DNA of 64,000 nt from Chenopodium formosanum (Eukaryota > Streptophyta > Magnoliopsida > Caryophyllales > Amaranthaceae): NCBI GenBank assembly GCA_024500155.1, contig CM044879.1, forward strand, positions 9,305,572 through 9,369,571. Direction: 5' to 3'. Shown piece after piece: positions 11,496-51,321 of this stretch. The translations under genes and the position numbers were made by a program. Numbering within the stretch: position 1 is the stretch's first letter; every line of letters starts with the position of its first letter. The notes beneath the pieces are model-generated. The model searched no databases. It was not told the origin of the DNA and worked only from the letters and a program-made list of their open reading frames with translations.

Positions 11496-12600
11496 TACAT
11501 GTCAAATATAACGATACAATTATAATATTAGCATAACCCACCAACTTTTAATACTCCCCCTTAAGGTGCAAGCAGATCACGAATGACCAACTTGTATAAC
11601 AGATTAAAAAACCAAACTAGTGTCATCTAAGAGCCTTTGTAAGAATATTTACCCACTGATGATTTTTCAGGCATATGAGTAAAAATTTTACCCTTCAACA
11701 ACTCATCACGAACAGAATGACAATCTATCTCAATATGCTTCGTACGATCTATCATGAAACATTGGTTTCTTACGATGTGCAAAGCCGACTGATTATCATC
11801 ACAAAGCCATTCCATAGACTTTAATTTGAATGACCGACCCCAAGAGAAAGCAACAACGCTTTCAACCACTTCAACTCACAAGTAGTAACTTCCATAAAAC
11901 AATACCCGACTTCGACCAAAGAGTGAGATACGATATATTGTTTCTTAATCTTCCAAGAAATAAGCGAATGATCCCAAAAAGACAACATAACATGTCAAGG
12001 AACACCAAGTTAATAGACACGTGGCTCAATCACTATAACAAAAATCCTTGAACCACAAATTTTTCTTAAGTTGTAACAAAATGCCTTGTCCGAGACTACC
12101 CTTATAGCGCAAGGCACAAAGAGTCGTATACCAATGAGCAACCTGGGGATCACTCCAAAAACTATGCCACAACATGCACTGAATAACTTAACTCTAGGCG
12201 AGTGACTGATAAATAAACCAATCGTCTAACCACCCAATGATATTTATTTGGATGAGCAAACGGCTCACCCACAGCATGTGCAAGGTGATGATTTCACTCC
12301 ATCGGATTATCAATCGATTTGCAAACATTCAAACATGCGTTATGAAGATATCCAAAGATTACTTTTGCTAATGAAGAAATATAGCCTTGGGACTATGAGT
12401 GTAATACCCTATATTTTGATACGTGTTTTCTAAATTAATTAATTATTATTTCATAAAAGATATTTTTAGTAATGTCATTTACTATTTAATTTTTAGAGCC
12501 AAAATGATATTTGAATTTTGTTTTCAAAGTTGAAAACCTAATTATTATTTTTAGATTTTGGATAACATTTATTATCATTTATTCTATATAAAAAATAGGG

Positions 12601-12601
<1 letters not shown>

Positions 12602-12658
<57 letters not shown>
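12602..12658. repeat. (AT)n microsatellite
   Basis: About 28 uninterrupted AT units inside the solo LTR. Confidence 0.95.
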
Positions 12659-12661
<3 letters not shown>

Positions 12662-13250
12662 CTGTATTTTAATAAATAAAATTATATTTTATTTTTAATA
12701 GATGGCAGAAAATTCCTAACATAATGACAGTGATTTTCAGATTTTCTATAAATAGAAAGTCTAATTCTTAGTTATTTTATTTAGTGAATAATTGGTATTT
12801 TATTAATTGATTATTTATACAATAAATATTATTTACACAGTTATTTTTAATTCCTTAAATATCTAAAGGGAGGTTCGAAAACATGAGCTTAGGAAAGCTA
12901 AAATTTTTGGCCACCATGATGGGTTTTTGGGTGATTTATTTTGGTAAATTGTATTTTTAATTTTCTGCTTAAAATCTCTTATTTTCCTTAATTTTATTTC
13001 TCCATCACCTAAATATTTGATCATCTTTTTTTTCCTACCTTATATCTTCCCTGATTATTCCCCAAGTAATCTCTTTTGTCATATTATTTTTCATGACAGC
13101 ACATGGTCCTTAATTCCATTATTCTTAACCACCTTTATATCAAAACTTTCCATATTTCCTTATCCTCTTCTCCAAGTAATTCCTTAATTCTTTTTACCAT
13201 AATTCTTCAATTTCTACATTTTTCTACCATAATTCACACATGAGATAGTC

Positions 13251-13258
13251 TATAAATA
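13251..13258 (+). promoter_or_regulatory. LTR TATA box
   Basis: gtctataaataccca, followed about 70-180 bp downstream by a C-rich, CCACCACC-containing leader-like stretch. It fits a U3/R boundary and gives the LTR a plus orientation. Confidence 0.45.
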
Positions 13259-13517
13259 CCCATTGATTCCTGCCAAACATACACTCACACCAATTCCCTT
13301 AAATTTCTCTTAATTCTTCTCCTTTCTTCTCCCTTTCTTGTGTCAACCACCACCGAGCACCACCACCACCACCGACTGCCGGCACCAGCCATCTTTGCCA
13401 CCACAGCAGCCACCTATCGGATAAATGCCTTGGCCCTGCCGCCCCTTTGTCGCCACCTTCTTCTTCTCTTTTCCTTGGTTTTCTACCTTTTATTCTTCTC
13501 TTCTCTTATTTAATTAC

Positions 13518-13554
<37 letters not shown>

Positions 13555-14050
13555 GGGGGATCTATAAAACTTATTATGAGTGGTTTCAATTAAATACAAA
13601 TAGATTTAAATTATGTATATTGGAAAATAATTTACAAGATTCATGTACAAATAGTTGGGGGTTTTTAATTAATCGTTGTGTTTATTTGTTAACCTTATAT
13701 TGATTAAAATTATATTTATTAGTAGGTTGTGTTCAATCAAGGTTCTTGAAGTTTATTTGTGGGATTGCTAAACAAGGATCAAAGGTACGTTTAGGTGGCT
13801 AGATACCTTTGAAAGTGATTAGATTGAATGAGCATGTTTTACATGATTTTATGATGATTGAATTATATTATGATTTATGAAATAAAAGCATGTTTAAATA
13901 ACTTGTTTTGACAAATAAATTGGAGTATTGATTTTCATATCATGTTTGAATAATTAAATTTATTATTCATGTTTAAAAGGTTTGATTTTAAAACCATATG
14001 GAAATAAATAAATTATAATGGAATTATTGGATTGAAAAGGATTTAATGAA

Positions 14051-14051
14051 C

Positions 14052-14100
<49 letters not shown>

Positions 14101-14121
14101 TTATTATTATTATTATTATTG

Positions 14122-14174
<53 letters not shown>
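14051..14174. repeat. (ATT)n microsatellite
   Basis: About 40 ATT units with a few interruptions, inside the solo LTR. A shorter (ATT)n lies at about 13516-13553. Confidence 0.95.
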
Positions 14175-15115
14175 GAAGCTTTACATTATTAGTAATCCCA
14201 CATGCGGATTTGGTTGATAAGACTTAATTTGGATTTTCAATGACCGAGTCTTTTCTCAAGAATAGCCTTGCAGTATAAGGAGACCAGCTTGGGGGTGCAC
14301 ATTTAGGTGAGGAATTGGATTTAAAAAGGAATTTGTTTTATTAATTATTATTTAAATATTGAATCATTGGAATTGGTCTGGAATAATGAGTTTGGAATTA
14401 TTGGGTTAATTATTGGAATTGGATTTAAAATATGTTTGCAATAAATTTAGTTTACTTATCTTGCATTTATCGTACTTAGCATATTTTGCTAAACCATACT
14501 TTCTTATTTGTTTTTGTTTGCCCTATTTACCTTAAAGGTGAGCAGTGTTGACTAATTTTTGGTGGAATCAATATATGAGCATATGTAGTCATCAGAATGT
14601 CTTCAACTAAATTAGGAAGTTGGTCCTTGTTTTTAATCATGAGTACTCATGATTATGGTTACTATTTATAGTTATTAATAAAGAAGTATTGAAGTTTTCC
14701 GCTGTAAAATATTGGTTTTGGTTAAGTAATTTTGGTAGACTTGCTTAATCATGTAGCGGTAATGGTATTATAATTTTGATATAATTATACGTATTATAAT
14801 GGTATTTTCATAGAGGAAGACTTGAGGGTGTTACAATGAGCAACCTCAATGCCTAAGAAATACTTAAGCACACCTAAATCTTTCATATAGAAGTAGTTGC
14901 ACAAATAAGCTTTAAATCGAACAATGGCATCATGAGAGGACCTTGAAATAATTAGATCTTCGACATAGACAAAAACATGCAATGAAATACTTCCCGTAAA
15001 ACAGAGAGTATTTAGCATTAGAGTTCTTAAACCCAAAATCTCGCAGATTAGAGCACTAAACAATTTTGAGGACCGTTCCCTCAAGGCTTGTTTCAAGCCA
15101 TATAGAGATTTCCAC

Positions 15116-15907
15116 TGAAGGAATTATGTCTTCAATAAGTGAAATTACTAGATATATCAAGGGTTGCTATTATGGAGGTAATTAGTTCATTATTTTGGGT
15201 TATCATTATCTAATGCTAGATATGGCAAATGATCTTTGGGCTAGTTAAATAGTCTAAAGACCAATAGAATGGATCCTATGAGGTCACACACAAGCTAAGG
15301 TTATTGGGTCAAATAAGTATGAGGCTCATTAATGGGCTTCATGAGACTAAGACAAATGAAAATAATTGGGCTAGAGTAGTTTGATTAGGATGAGGAGTTT
15401 GGGCTTGTTATGGACTCTTATTTAGAGATATGTCTATAAATAAAATTCATGCCTAGCTAGGGTTGACATAAGTCACAATTAATAATATAGTCGATGTATT
15501 GTGAAACAAGACAACCAAATCGTAAACCTTAATCCCTCCTCTCTCTCTCTCCTCACTCACACCCCCCCTCTTCTATCTCACTCTGTACGGCCAGCCTCTT
15601 GTGGTAGCTCGTGGTTTTCGTCGTGGTGGTTCGTAGTTAGTTCGTGTGTGTCCTCTTCGTAGAAGGTTGATTGAAGCGTTCAATCACGACTAACTAGCAT
15701 CATTGGAGGTTTAATTTGTGCCCGTGTACCAAGTAGATGAATCACACTTGGGGTTCTTGTTCTCCTATTGTTCTTGCTCGATCAAACTTGAATTCATGCA
15801 TCAAAGGTAGAAATATATGTTCTTTATGTGTTGTGTGTTGATCTTGGTTAATAGATGCTTATGAATGTGATTCATGCAATTCCGCTTATAGTATCTAAAT
15901 TCCTACA
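15116..15907 (+). mobile_element. copia solo LTR inside the antisense RT
   Basis: A 792-bp block with tgaaggaatt...tcctaca termini, homologous over its length to the LTR at 1948-2727. The 5-bp flanks are tccac (15111-15115) and tccgc (15908-15912), 4/5 identical. When it is removed, the antisense RT reads through CRLRKSLYGLKQA, so the boundaries are exact. Confidence 0.88.
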
Positions 15908-16239
15908 TCCGCAACCTGCAAACTTTTCCAGATGTTTGAGTATCGTATTCTAGAGAAAACTGCATATATACTTCTCAACCAAAATCACCATGAAGAAAAG
16001 AATTATGAACATCCATCTAACGTAACTCCTAATTTAAAGATACATAATGTAATATAAAGCTCATTACTATGAGATATTGTACATAAACTATAATATATTT
16101 ATATGCAATAAAAAAAAAAAGTTTGGCCTAATATATTGGTATAAATTTATATTTTGTAATACTAAGCTAGTAATAATTTTCCATTGTTAAATATATGTTT
16201 TGGATTGGTATATATATTCTAGGTATTTTTTGAAAGAAT

Positions 16240-16493
16240 ATGAACAAGAAAAAGAGTCCCCAACATAGAAAATATAGACAAAATAAAGCGTCGCAAAAGT
16301 ATCAAATATTAAATATATGAAACTCTAGACACAATAGAGCGTCACCAATTTTAAGATTTTAGACACAAAAAAGTGTCGAAAAAGTTGAGTAAGTGCGCTA
16401 ACTACAACCTATTTCGACGCTTCGTATAAAAATTTAGACAAAATAAAGCGTCTAGATTCACCACGCTTTTTGGTGACACATAATTTTCTAGTG
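16240..16493. mobile_element. CACTA-type element end fragment
   Basis: Subterminal words agacaaaataaagcgtc, agagcgtcacc and aagtgtcg recur in both orientations, and the right edge is ttttctagtg, the reverse complement of a CACTAGAAAA terminus. The left terminus was not found. Confidence 0.5.
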
Positions 16494-17132
16494 TGATTTA
16501 TAATAATACATACATGTATAGTATAATTTGCTTTTAAAACTAAATGAAAAATTGACTAACCATAATATGTCACGTCAACATGTTATGGTGTCATTTTTTT
16601 GAATAAGGACACAGTAGAATCATCCATTTTTCATTTATACTTTCTCACATCCGTTACAACAATATGTATTTATGGAATGTAAAAGCAAAGACAAAAAGGA
16701 TTGTGAAAATTTGATTCTTATTCATTTATTATCACTTCCCAAAGAGATTAACAATAGGTTTAAAACTTAACCGTTCTCTAGCTAAAGTTATAGAATTATA
16801 GCACATGTCTTCTAGGCCTTTAATTTCAAAGTGTTTGCACTAAAGGGCATCAATATATATTATATAATTACTAAAGAACACACCATGTTTGTTCGTTACA
16901 AACACAAAGCTTACGAGATACAAACAAATGATGTCTTTAATATAACTATAATTATACGAACATTAGACAATACACAATACAACCAAACAATATTTGTTAA
17001 ATGCTGATGGACGCTGCGTAAAATATACAAGGAAATTAAAGTGTTTATATGTATCTTAGATTCTTAAAAGTTAACAGTGTAATTGGATTGAAAATCTAGT
17101 TTTGAATAATTTTCTTCAACAGAGTTACACAA
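16494..17132 (-). other. 3' flank of the CRK gene
   Basis: AT-rich sequence immediately downstream of the CRK stop codon. It should hold the 3' UTR and poly(A) region. I did not find an exact AATAAA on the minus strand in the first 150 bases after the stop. Confidence 0.4.
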
Positions 17133-44980
<27,848 letters not shown>

Positions 44981-45022
44981 GATGATTTGATTAACACACT
45001 GATTAATAATTACCCGTATTGT

Positions 45023-45030
45023 GTTTATAG
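45023..45030 (-). promoter_or_regulatory. Putative CRK TATA box
   Basis: ctataaac on the minus strand, about 45 nt before the ATG. This would leave a very short leader, so it is tentative. A W-box-like ttgact lies on the plus strand near 45327-45332. Confidence 0.35.
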
Positions 45031-45382
45031 TTTTCGGCTTGTTTGAGACTAGAACATTAATTCATATTTATTAGCTCATATATAATACAAGGTGGGTACT
45101 TGTTTCAACAAACAAAAAAACTGATAGAAAAAAAAAAAAAAGTTACGTCAATTCCTAACTTTAAAAAAGTCACTTCCACACTTTGATAAAAAAAGTTTCC
45201 ACAGTGAATCTCTAAATTCCTAACCCATGATTCAATCCACTACTTTCTCAATTTTACAATACTTTGAACTTATTTTTATTTTTCAACGGTGATAATAATT
45301 TGCTTCTTAACCAGTCTTATTAGAAAATTGACTCATTACTAAAATATGGGTCAGTCCTATGTCACAATCAATAAAACTTTTG
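45031..45382 (-). promoter_or_regulatory. CRK upstream region
   Basis: About 350 bp of non-repeat-looking AT-rich sequence before the first upstream MITE. No further motif can be claimed. Confidence 0.35.
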
Positions 45383-45704
45383 AGGGTTGTTCGCGGTCAA
45401 ACCATATTGTGGTTTAGATCTCAAACCATAACAAATCGTGAAATACCGTTTGCAATTTTCTCAAACCACACCAAACCGCCTTTATCACCAAAAAATTGCA
45501 CTAAAAAAATATGGTTTATAAGTGTGGTACAGTTCGCAGTTTAACTCAATTCGGTAAAATCAACAAATATATTTTTTTAAAAAATGCACAATTAGTTATA
45601 TTTTTTGATTGTTAATTTAGAAACCAAAAATAAACCACGGTTTGGTCATATTTATAAAGTGTGCCGCAATTTCCAAACCTCAAACCGCACACCGAACAAC
45701 CCTC
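45383..45704. mobile_element. hAT-like MITE with AAACCGC words
   Basis: Ends agggttgttcgcggt and accgaacaaccct are inverted, and the interior has aaaccgc / gcggttt-type words as in 9873-10542. No clear 8-bp duplication is visible. Confidence 0.6.
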
Positions 45705-46225
45705 CCATTCCCCCACGTGACTCCTCGCCCATTCTCTGATCTTATTTGCCCCACCCGACCCCCTTCCTCCTTATCCACGGGGTGGGGAAGGGGGCTGCTA
45801 GTAAGGGGGTGGTGACCTACCTCTGATTAGACATCCTGACCATCGACAACGCCCCCCCCCCCCCAACTCCGCCTTCACCTCCGATCCACCTCCTTTCTTC
45901 CCCCATTCCCTGTCATTTCCACCACTTAACACCTCAACCCTCTCATTTTCGCCACTTGACACCCCACCATACCCCTCCACCCATTTACCCAAACTCGGCC
46001 CCAAACCCCTACCCCAAACCGTCCCTAAAATTGCCCCCCCTATGAAATCAAACCAATCACATGTTTTTGTCTCCAAACCCTGAGCCCAACCAAAAACCAC
46101 CTAGAAAACAAGTGTGGTTGATTTAAAATATCTTTGTTTGTTGAAGCTTTAGAATTAAATATATGCTTTAATTTCAATTAAAAAGTTATCTTTGTCTACA
46201 CCCATCTTTATTTCTCGTATTTCCT
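45705..46225. other. C-rich stretch, no gene recognised
   Basis: 45705-46090 is strongly C-rich on the plus strand, including a ~14-base C run near 45850. It may be the interior of a decayed foldback element. The rest is AT-rich. Confidence 0.4.
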
Positions 46226-46234
46226 TTGGTAAAA

Positions 46235-47180
46235 GGAAAAATTGTAATTAATAATCTCAACTTTGCTCCATTTACTTCTAATAATCTCAACTTTAAATTA
46301 TTCTGCAACAATTTCAATTTTGGAGGCTATTTACTTTCTTCAATCCCAAACCGGTAAACAAAAGTCAATGACCTATTATACCAGGTCACTTGACACGTGT
46401 CAAGTAATAATTGGTCCAAAAAATTTTAAAAAAAACAGATGACTCGCCACTAATCTTCCTCCGTTTCCACCACCAACCCAACTTAACCCCACCGTCGCCC
46501 AGCCCGTCGTTGCAATCCTTGCCATAGAGCGCCGCCGGGGTTTCCCCCTATCTCGAAACACACTCCATGCAATACCAAGCAAACCCCTCCCCACTCATAG
46601 AAACTCCAAACCGCTCCTCCACCACTGCGAACCCTAACAGCTAGGGTTTTAGATGGTGGGGGAGGGGTGTTTAGGGGTTTTCAAAAGTGGGGAAGGTGGT
46701 TTTAAGGCGTTTAAAGTGTTTAAATGAAGATTTGATGGTGGGGAAAGTGTTATCTTGGTGTTTCGACCGTCGAAAAACGAGGGAAGGCAGTGAGTAGTTT
46801 GTGAGTAGCACCACCCGTGCGGAGGGAGAGCAGAAACGGGCGATAGGGTGGGGGGGGGAATAGTGGCATTGTAGAGGGTGGGGGAATAGTGGCGCTGCAG
46901 GGCTGGGGGCAGTCGGCCAGCGTCAATGTTCTAGTGGCTGATTGGTTGGGCATGGGGTTTGGCTGAGTGGGGTTTTTTAAGTTAAAAAAATTATTTTAAC
47001 CAATAAAATTGCGCCACGTGATATTTAAAGAAAAAAAAAAACCCCAATCAACCAGTAGCTAGTCATTGGGATTGAAGAAAGAAAACACACCTTTAAAGTT
47101 GGGATTATTCTAGAATAATATAAAGTTGGGATTATTGAAAGAAATTTGAGCAAATTTGGAATTGTTATCTACAATTTATC
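46235..47180. mobile_element. Mutator-like foldback with GC-rich interior
   Basis: Inverted arms of about 200 bp: ggaaaaattgtaatt..ataatctcaactttg, cttcaatcccaa and cacgtgtcaag at left; cacgtgatattt, ttgggattgaagaaag, aaagttgggattatt..tctacaatttatc at right. The 9-bp duplication ttggtaaaa is perfect (46226-46234 and 47181-47189). The centre (46440-46980) is GC-rich and unlike the arms, as in Pack-MULEs, but no donor gene could be recognised. Confidence 0.8.
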
Positions 47181-47262
47181 TTGGTAAAATGTAAAAACAA
47201 TTATTATCATTGGTCACTTATATTTTTATTTAAGTTACTTAAAATATTAATGATTATTTTAT

Positions 47263-48128
47263 TACTCTATTTGTGTTTTAATGAATGTTACACTTACCAA
47301 ATGATGTTGTGTTTTAATAACTGTAACACTTCCGGCAAAACACTAAATTTTTTATAGTATATATTTCTCCTTTGATAGTCCCTACCCAAACCCGCATCTG
47401 ATCTACTGTTTTTTTTATTATTATTACTTACTTTCTTTCATATTAATTACTTTTCAATAATAAATTATTAACCCCACACAGTGTTGTCGTTATCAAGATC
47501 CTATTTGGATTGGAAAGAGATGATAGGATATATCATTATAATCGGATCGTATGATCGTAAGATCCTGCGAAAGCTCATAAAAAGGGTGATAAACGACAAT
47601 AATAAGATAATATTACATGTTATTCCTGGTAAAATTGATGCTAAAACCAATAATTTTAAAATAATCAACCATGTTTAACACAGTACAAGTCAAAAAAAAT
47701 AAAATTTAGAATACCTAATAATCTAAATATCTAGTAGGACTAGATAGGATAAAGTAGGATCGTACGATCATACGACGAGATCCTACCTGCCATAACATGG
47801 GCTAAAATTACTCAGCATTTTTTTGATTAGCGGGATCCGATAGGATAATGAGATTATACGATCCTACAAATCCTATACGATCCTACCTGATCCTACTACG
47901 TACGATCTCCCTTTAATTGCGATTTTGTTAAGAATCTGGATCATTTGTTAAAATTGGATCACAATCCTACAATCCAGATCGCGATTTTAAATACAATGAC
48001 CTCACTATCTTTCTCTTACAATTTTTTCATACTCCAACTATCTCACTTAACTGTTATTTTATTTAAGTCCACTAACGTCAAAACTATGTATCGATCAAAG
48101 TGTAGCAGTTAATAAAACACAAGGGAAT
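47263..48128. mobile_element. Stowaway-type MITE split by a hAT-like element
   Basis: Left ctatttgtgttttaatgaat..gttacactt and right agtgtagcagttaataaaac match the Stowaway copies at 28601 and 29705. The middle is displaced by 47479-47998. Confidence 0.65.
47479..47998. mobile_element. hAT-like MITE with GATCGTACGATC words
   Basis: Starts cagtgttgtcg and ends atacaatg (complement cattgtat). Flanks accccaca (47471-47478) and acctcact (47999-48006), 6/8 identical. The interior repeats aggatcgtacgatc, tacgatcctac and gatcctac words. Confidence 0.65.
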
Positions 48129-48828
48129 AAACTCCTAATTATAGTGCCAAACTATTCCACCCTGCTAATGACCTACTTCTCTCTTTCCCCTAAGAGTGTA
48201 TTTTAAAGTACCCTTAAGAGTACATTTTTTTTTGTTTGATGCGAAAGTGGGCCAAGTCTTGAACATTAAAACCAGCAAATTGAACCACCTACATTGCAAG
48301 TAAGAGATTCATCTACTCCTATGATGTCCTCACAAAGACGGCTTTTTATTTCGATTGGAGGAATATTAATCGAAATAAACAACCCAATCTTTGAGAAAAA
48401 CCCCGCACATTAGGTAGAGTACATTTTATGCCACTAAGAAAACTTTATATTGTACCACTGAAACTTTAGTTGTATTATTTAACAGACCAATAAGACATCT
48501 CTAAATTTGCAAGCATAATGACATTCTCATTCCTATTAAGCTCCTCAAACGCGGCTGGCTATTAGCCGCTTAGAATGGTTCCACAATAATTTCATGCTAT
48601 TTTCTTCATCATAGTAAGTCGTGTTTTATGGGATAATGTTGGGCATAGATTGTCTTACACTCTTATTAGTCCCCAAATCAAGTTTCCAATCCATACCGGA
48701 TTTACGGATTGTACCATTCTAGTCATGTGCTTCATTTACGAAACTTTTTTCTCCAAGTAGACTGCGTCAGTACTATGTACTTTTACTACGTATGATTTAA
48801 GTTTTGAGAGTTATCACTCACTTCTCAC
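48129..48828. other. No gene recognised
   Basis: Moderately AT-rich sequence with no open frame of note. Possibly diverged repeats. Confidence 0.4.
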
Positions 48829-49372
48829 TAGGGGTGAGCAAAAATTCAGGGTACCCTGATGTGGAACCGGAACTTGTTCGGAACCGCGGGTTTCAAACCC
48901 GGAACCTGTTGAACAGGTTCCGGTTCTGGATAATAAAATTAGGAACCTGTTGCAACAGGTTCCGGTTCCGGGTAGTAAAATTTTGGACTTAGAACCTGTA
49001 AGGTACCCTGTTAGTACATGTTCTCTATAGGATACATGAAACCGAAACCTATATGGTATTGAATATTCTAGACAATTAGTGTTGGTTTGTTATATTTGAA
49101 ACAGTTTATTAAAGTTGTAAGCTTTTATTGTGAACATCCATTTTTAAAAATATAGAATTGTCACAATTATCAAGTAACTATTAAACTTACTTTGAAAAAC
49201 AGGGTACCCTGTTTAGGAACCGGAACCTGCAGGTTTCGGTTCCGGTTCCCAATTCTTAGGAACCTGTTGCAACAGGTTCCGGTTCCGGTTCCTATTTTTA
49301 GGAACCTGTTGCAACAGATTTCGCTTCCGGGTTCCGATATTTTTACAGGGCACCCTGCTACGCTCACCCCTA
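48829..49372. mobile_element. hAT-type MITE with GGAACCTGTTGCAACAGGTTCC words
   Basis: Ends taggggtgagca and cgctcaccccta. The 8-bp duplication cttctcac is perfect (48821-48828 and 49373-49380). The interior has several near-palindromic units (ggaacctgttgcaacaggtt) and caggg-taccctg boxes at both sides. Confidence 0.9.
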
Positions 49373-49742
49373 CTTCTCACTACCATTATTGTTAGTTACT
49401 TCGTCTTGTAATGTTGAATTGTCTTTAACGGTTGTGAAACTAATGACAGTGGAAAGACAAACCAAAAACTGTGTAACACGGCATAGTGGCAACTAACAGC
49501 CTTTGAAAATCTTTGTGTAATTAATACTCCGTATAATAGCAAACGATATTTAATTTTGTCCAATATAGTTTGTTCCATGTCCACTTGTTTAATCTTGTCA
49601 ATGGTAATTTTTTTCACAGGTTGATGCTTGTTTATGCTAATTTTCGTTAGGTGGGATTGAATATCAAAATCTAAGCTATGGATCAACTAAATAAAACCGT
49701 GAATAAAGCTAATGCGAAAATAAAGTAATATTACAAGGAATT
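49373..49742. other. No gene recognised
   Basis: Spacer between the hAT element and the LTR-like block. Short frames show no family resemblance. Confidence 0.4.
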
Positions 49743-50610
49743 GTTGACGCGGAAAACCCACTAAAGGTAAAAATCGCGGGTAGAATGAGGATCTACCAAA
49801 CTTTCACTATGCAAAATATCAAAGGGATCAGTTCACAATGTATGCTTAGAGTATCTTTGTAGCTAATTTAAGTTGCGATGTGTCCTTCGTCTGACGATGC
49901 CTTCTATTTATATAGATGGTCTCTAGGGTTAAACCCTAGCCGTTGCAAGGTGATAAGCTTCGCTCCTTGATTTCCGGAGTTTAATTTGATCAATATCTTT
50001 TCTGTTTTACCCATTAACAGTAGTATGTGGCTAAATATGGACTTAGTATTTTATATTTACAAGTTGTGAGACACACGCAAATTGCGTGTGCAACATAAGA
50101 AATTTATATGCATGGCTTGATTCTCTTTTTTTTCCCTAAAATATTATCTACCTTATTCTAATAAAAAAAAAAATATATTAGTGGGTTCATAAATTGATGA
50201 AATCATAGAGGTTAAAAGGTAAGATATGAGTACATTATAATCTTCATGCAAAATATGATTTCCTTTTAAAAAAAAAATAAAAGTAAAATAAATTCAAGGG
50301 TGGTAGTTTTTTTGTTTTTTTTTTTATAGAAAAAATTGGTAGTTATATTTTTTAAATTATGGTAGTTTTCTTTTAAAAATTATAAAAGATGAAAGGGGTA
50401 TTTTGGGAAAGTGAAATTTATCACCCAAAACCCCCTTTCACTTTATATATTACTATAGATAATTTCCTAGAATAGAGCTGTTGTTGACTCTTTCATTGGT
50501 CGAAGCCGGCAGGCTTTCGTCAAATCTTGGTCTTCGTCGGAGTTTGATTTCGTCTTTGACTTCAACTGACCGTCGTTGACTATGACCCGCAGAATTTTAC
50601 CCATAACAGT
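49743..50610 (-). mobile_element. Possible LTR fragment
   Basis: On the minus strand it begins tgttatgggtaaaattctgc and ends gcgtcaaca (TG...CA), with a TATA-like ctatataaatagaagg at about 49904-49920. A second partial copy of the start lies at about 50027. No target duplication matches, so this is tentative. Confidence 0.35.
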
Positions 50611-50704
50611 GAGCCCCTAATTACTAAATATGGATACCCATATACATTTTTTGCAATTACATAAAAAAAATAAAAAGAAAAAAAAATTAAGGAGAAAATT
50701 GCTA

Positions 50705-50960
50705 AATTTCAATAATTAAATTACTTGGGGCGGGGCAGTTCTGTCATTGCGCTTGGTGGGCACAATCTTCAGGGAAGTTACTTCAACTTCTCCACTCTCT
50801 CTCTAACCGTCATTTCCTTCTTTCATTACTGTAACACGCTTCCCGCTTCCCAAAATAACCACACACTCCTTGCTTTCTTTCTCTCTCTTTGTGCCGAGCA
50901 ATCCCGGCGATTCTAAGGTGTTGCGCGGCGGTGACTTTGTGCTTTCGTTAACTTCATTTG
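50705..50960 (+). other. CT-rich leader-like sequence
   Basis: A GC-balanced, CT-rich stretch (ctccactctctctctaaccg ... ctttctttctctctctttgt) resembles a plant 5' UTR more than a transposon. No coding frame follows before repeat sequence resumes. It could be the leftover 5' end of a host transcription unit. Confidence 0.25.
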
Positions 50961-51321
50961 ATAGGAAATTACAATGACCATATTTGTTGCAAAATATATC
51001 CTAATTTTTTACAATGACCATATTTGTTGCAAATCTTCCTAATAATTATTGGTAACAACTTTAATCGTTCCTAAATATACCACTTTTAATTGTTACGACA
51101 ATGTTGTTGATATTTATGACTACAAATCTAAAAAGTACAAAAATAATAATAAAAAATTGATAAAACAAAAGAAAGTTGTAATGTATATTTTACTTTCTCA
51201 AACCTAGAACCTTCTATCCTTCTTCTTCCCCGCCTAAGTGCCTAACCCTTATTTCATCCCGTCACCCCAATTTTTCGCCACTCCAAAATTCAAAGCAACT
51301 ACAAAATTACCCAAAACAACT
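50961..51321. repeat. Short direct repeat of acaatgaccatatttgttgcaa
   Basis: Two copies of acaatgaccatatttgttgc within 60 bp (about 50971 and 51009), then ttgttgcta-like words as in the CACTA interior at 20.4-21.5 kb. Otherwise nothing. Confidence 0.4.

Larger units (their letters stand above)
12400..14835 (+). mobile_element. 2.4 kb solo LTR (Ty3/gypsy-type)
   Basis: It starts tgtaataccct and ends agggtgttaca, a TG...CA pair with inverted 10-bp ends, flanked by a perfect 5-bp duplication atgag (12395-12399 and 14836-14840). The interrupted copia RT reading resumes exactly across the site. There is no internal coding region, so it is a solo LTR left by LTR-LTR recombination. It includes (AT)n at 12602-12658 and long (ATT)n tracts. 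Lineage within gypsy is inferred only from the termini and length. Confidence 0.85.
9791..16045 (-). mobile_element. Antisense Ty1/copia fragment split by four insertions
   Basis: The minus strand reads, from right to left, as copia RT, then RNase H, then polypurine tract, then 3' LTR, of the same family as the intact element at 25155-28157. The RT starts abruptly near 16045 at the DVHNxFLHG block. It continues at 15115-14841 with YGLKQA and an HVFVYVEDLI active-site block (YVED rather than YVDD). RNase H ends around 11627-11869 (DDNQSALHI, RTKHIEID). The PPT (aagggggag) is at about 11551-11560 and the LTR ends at 9791 (tgttaaac in plus). Removing the insertions at 9873-10542, 10590-11495, 12400-14835 and 15116-15907 restores colinearity with the family. 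Many stops are present. Everything 5' of RT is missing. Confidence 0.85.

Noticed and set aside
12248..12433. 61-residue plus-strand frame starting MDEQTAHPQ
   Set aside because: It is the antisense of the decayed copia RT between the solo LTR and RNase H. The minus strand aligns with the RT of 25155-28157.
45798..46100. 100-residue Gly-rich minus-strand frame
   Set aside because: Low-complexity translation of a C-rich stretch with no family resemblance.
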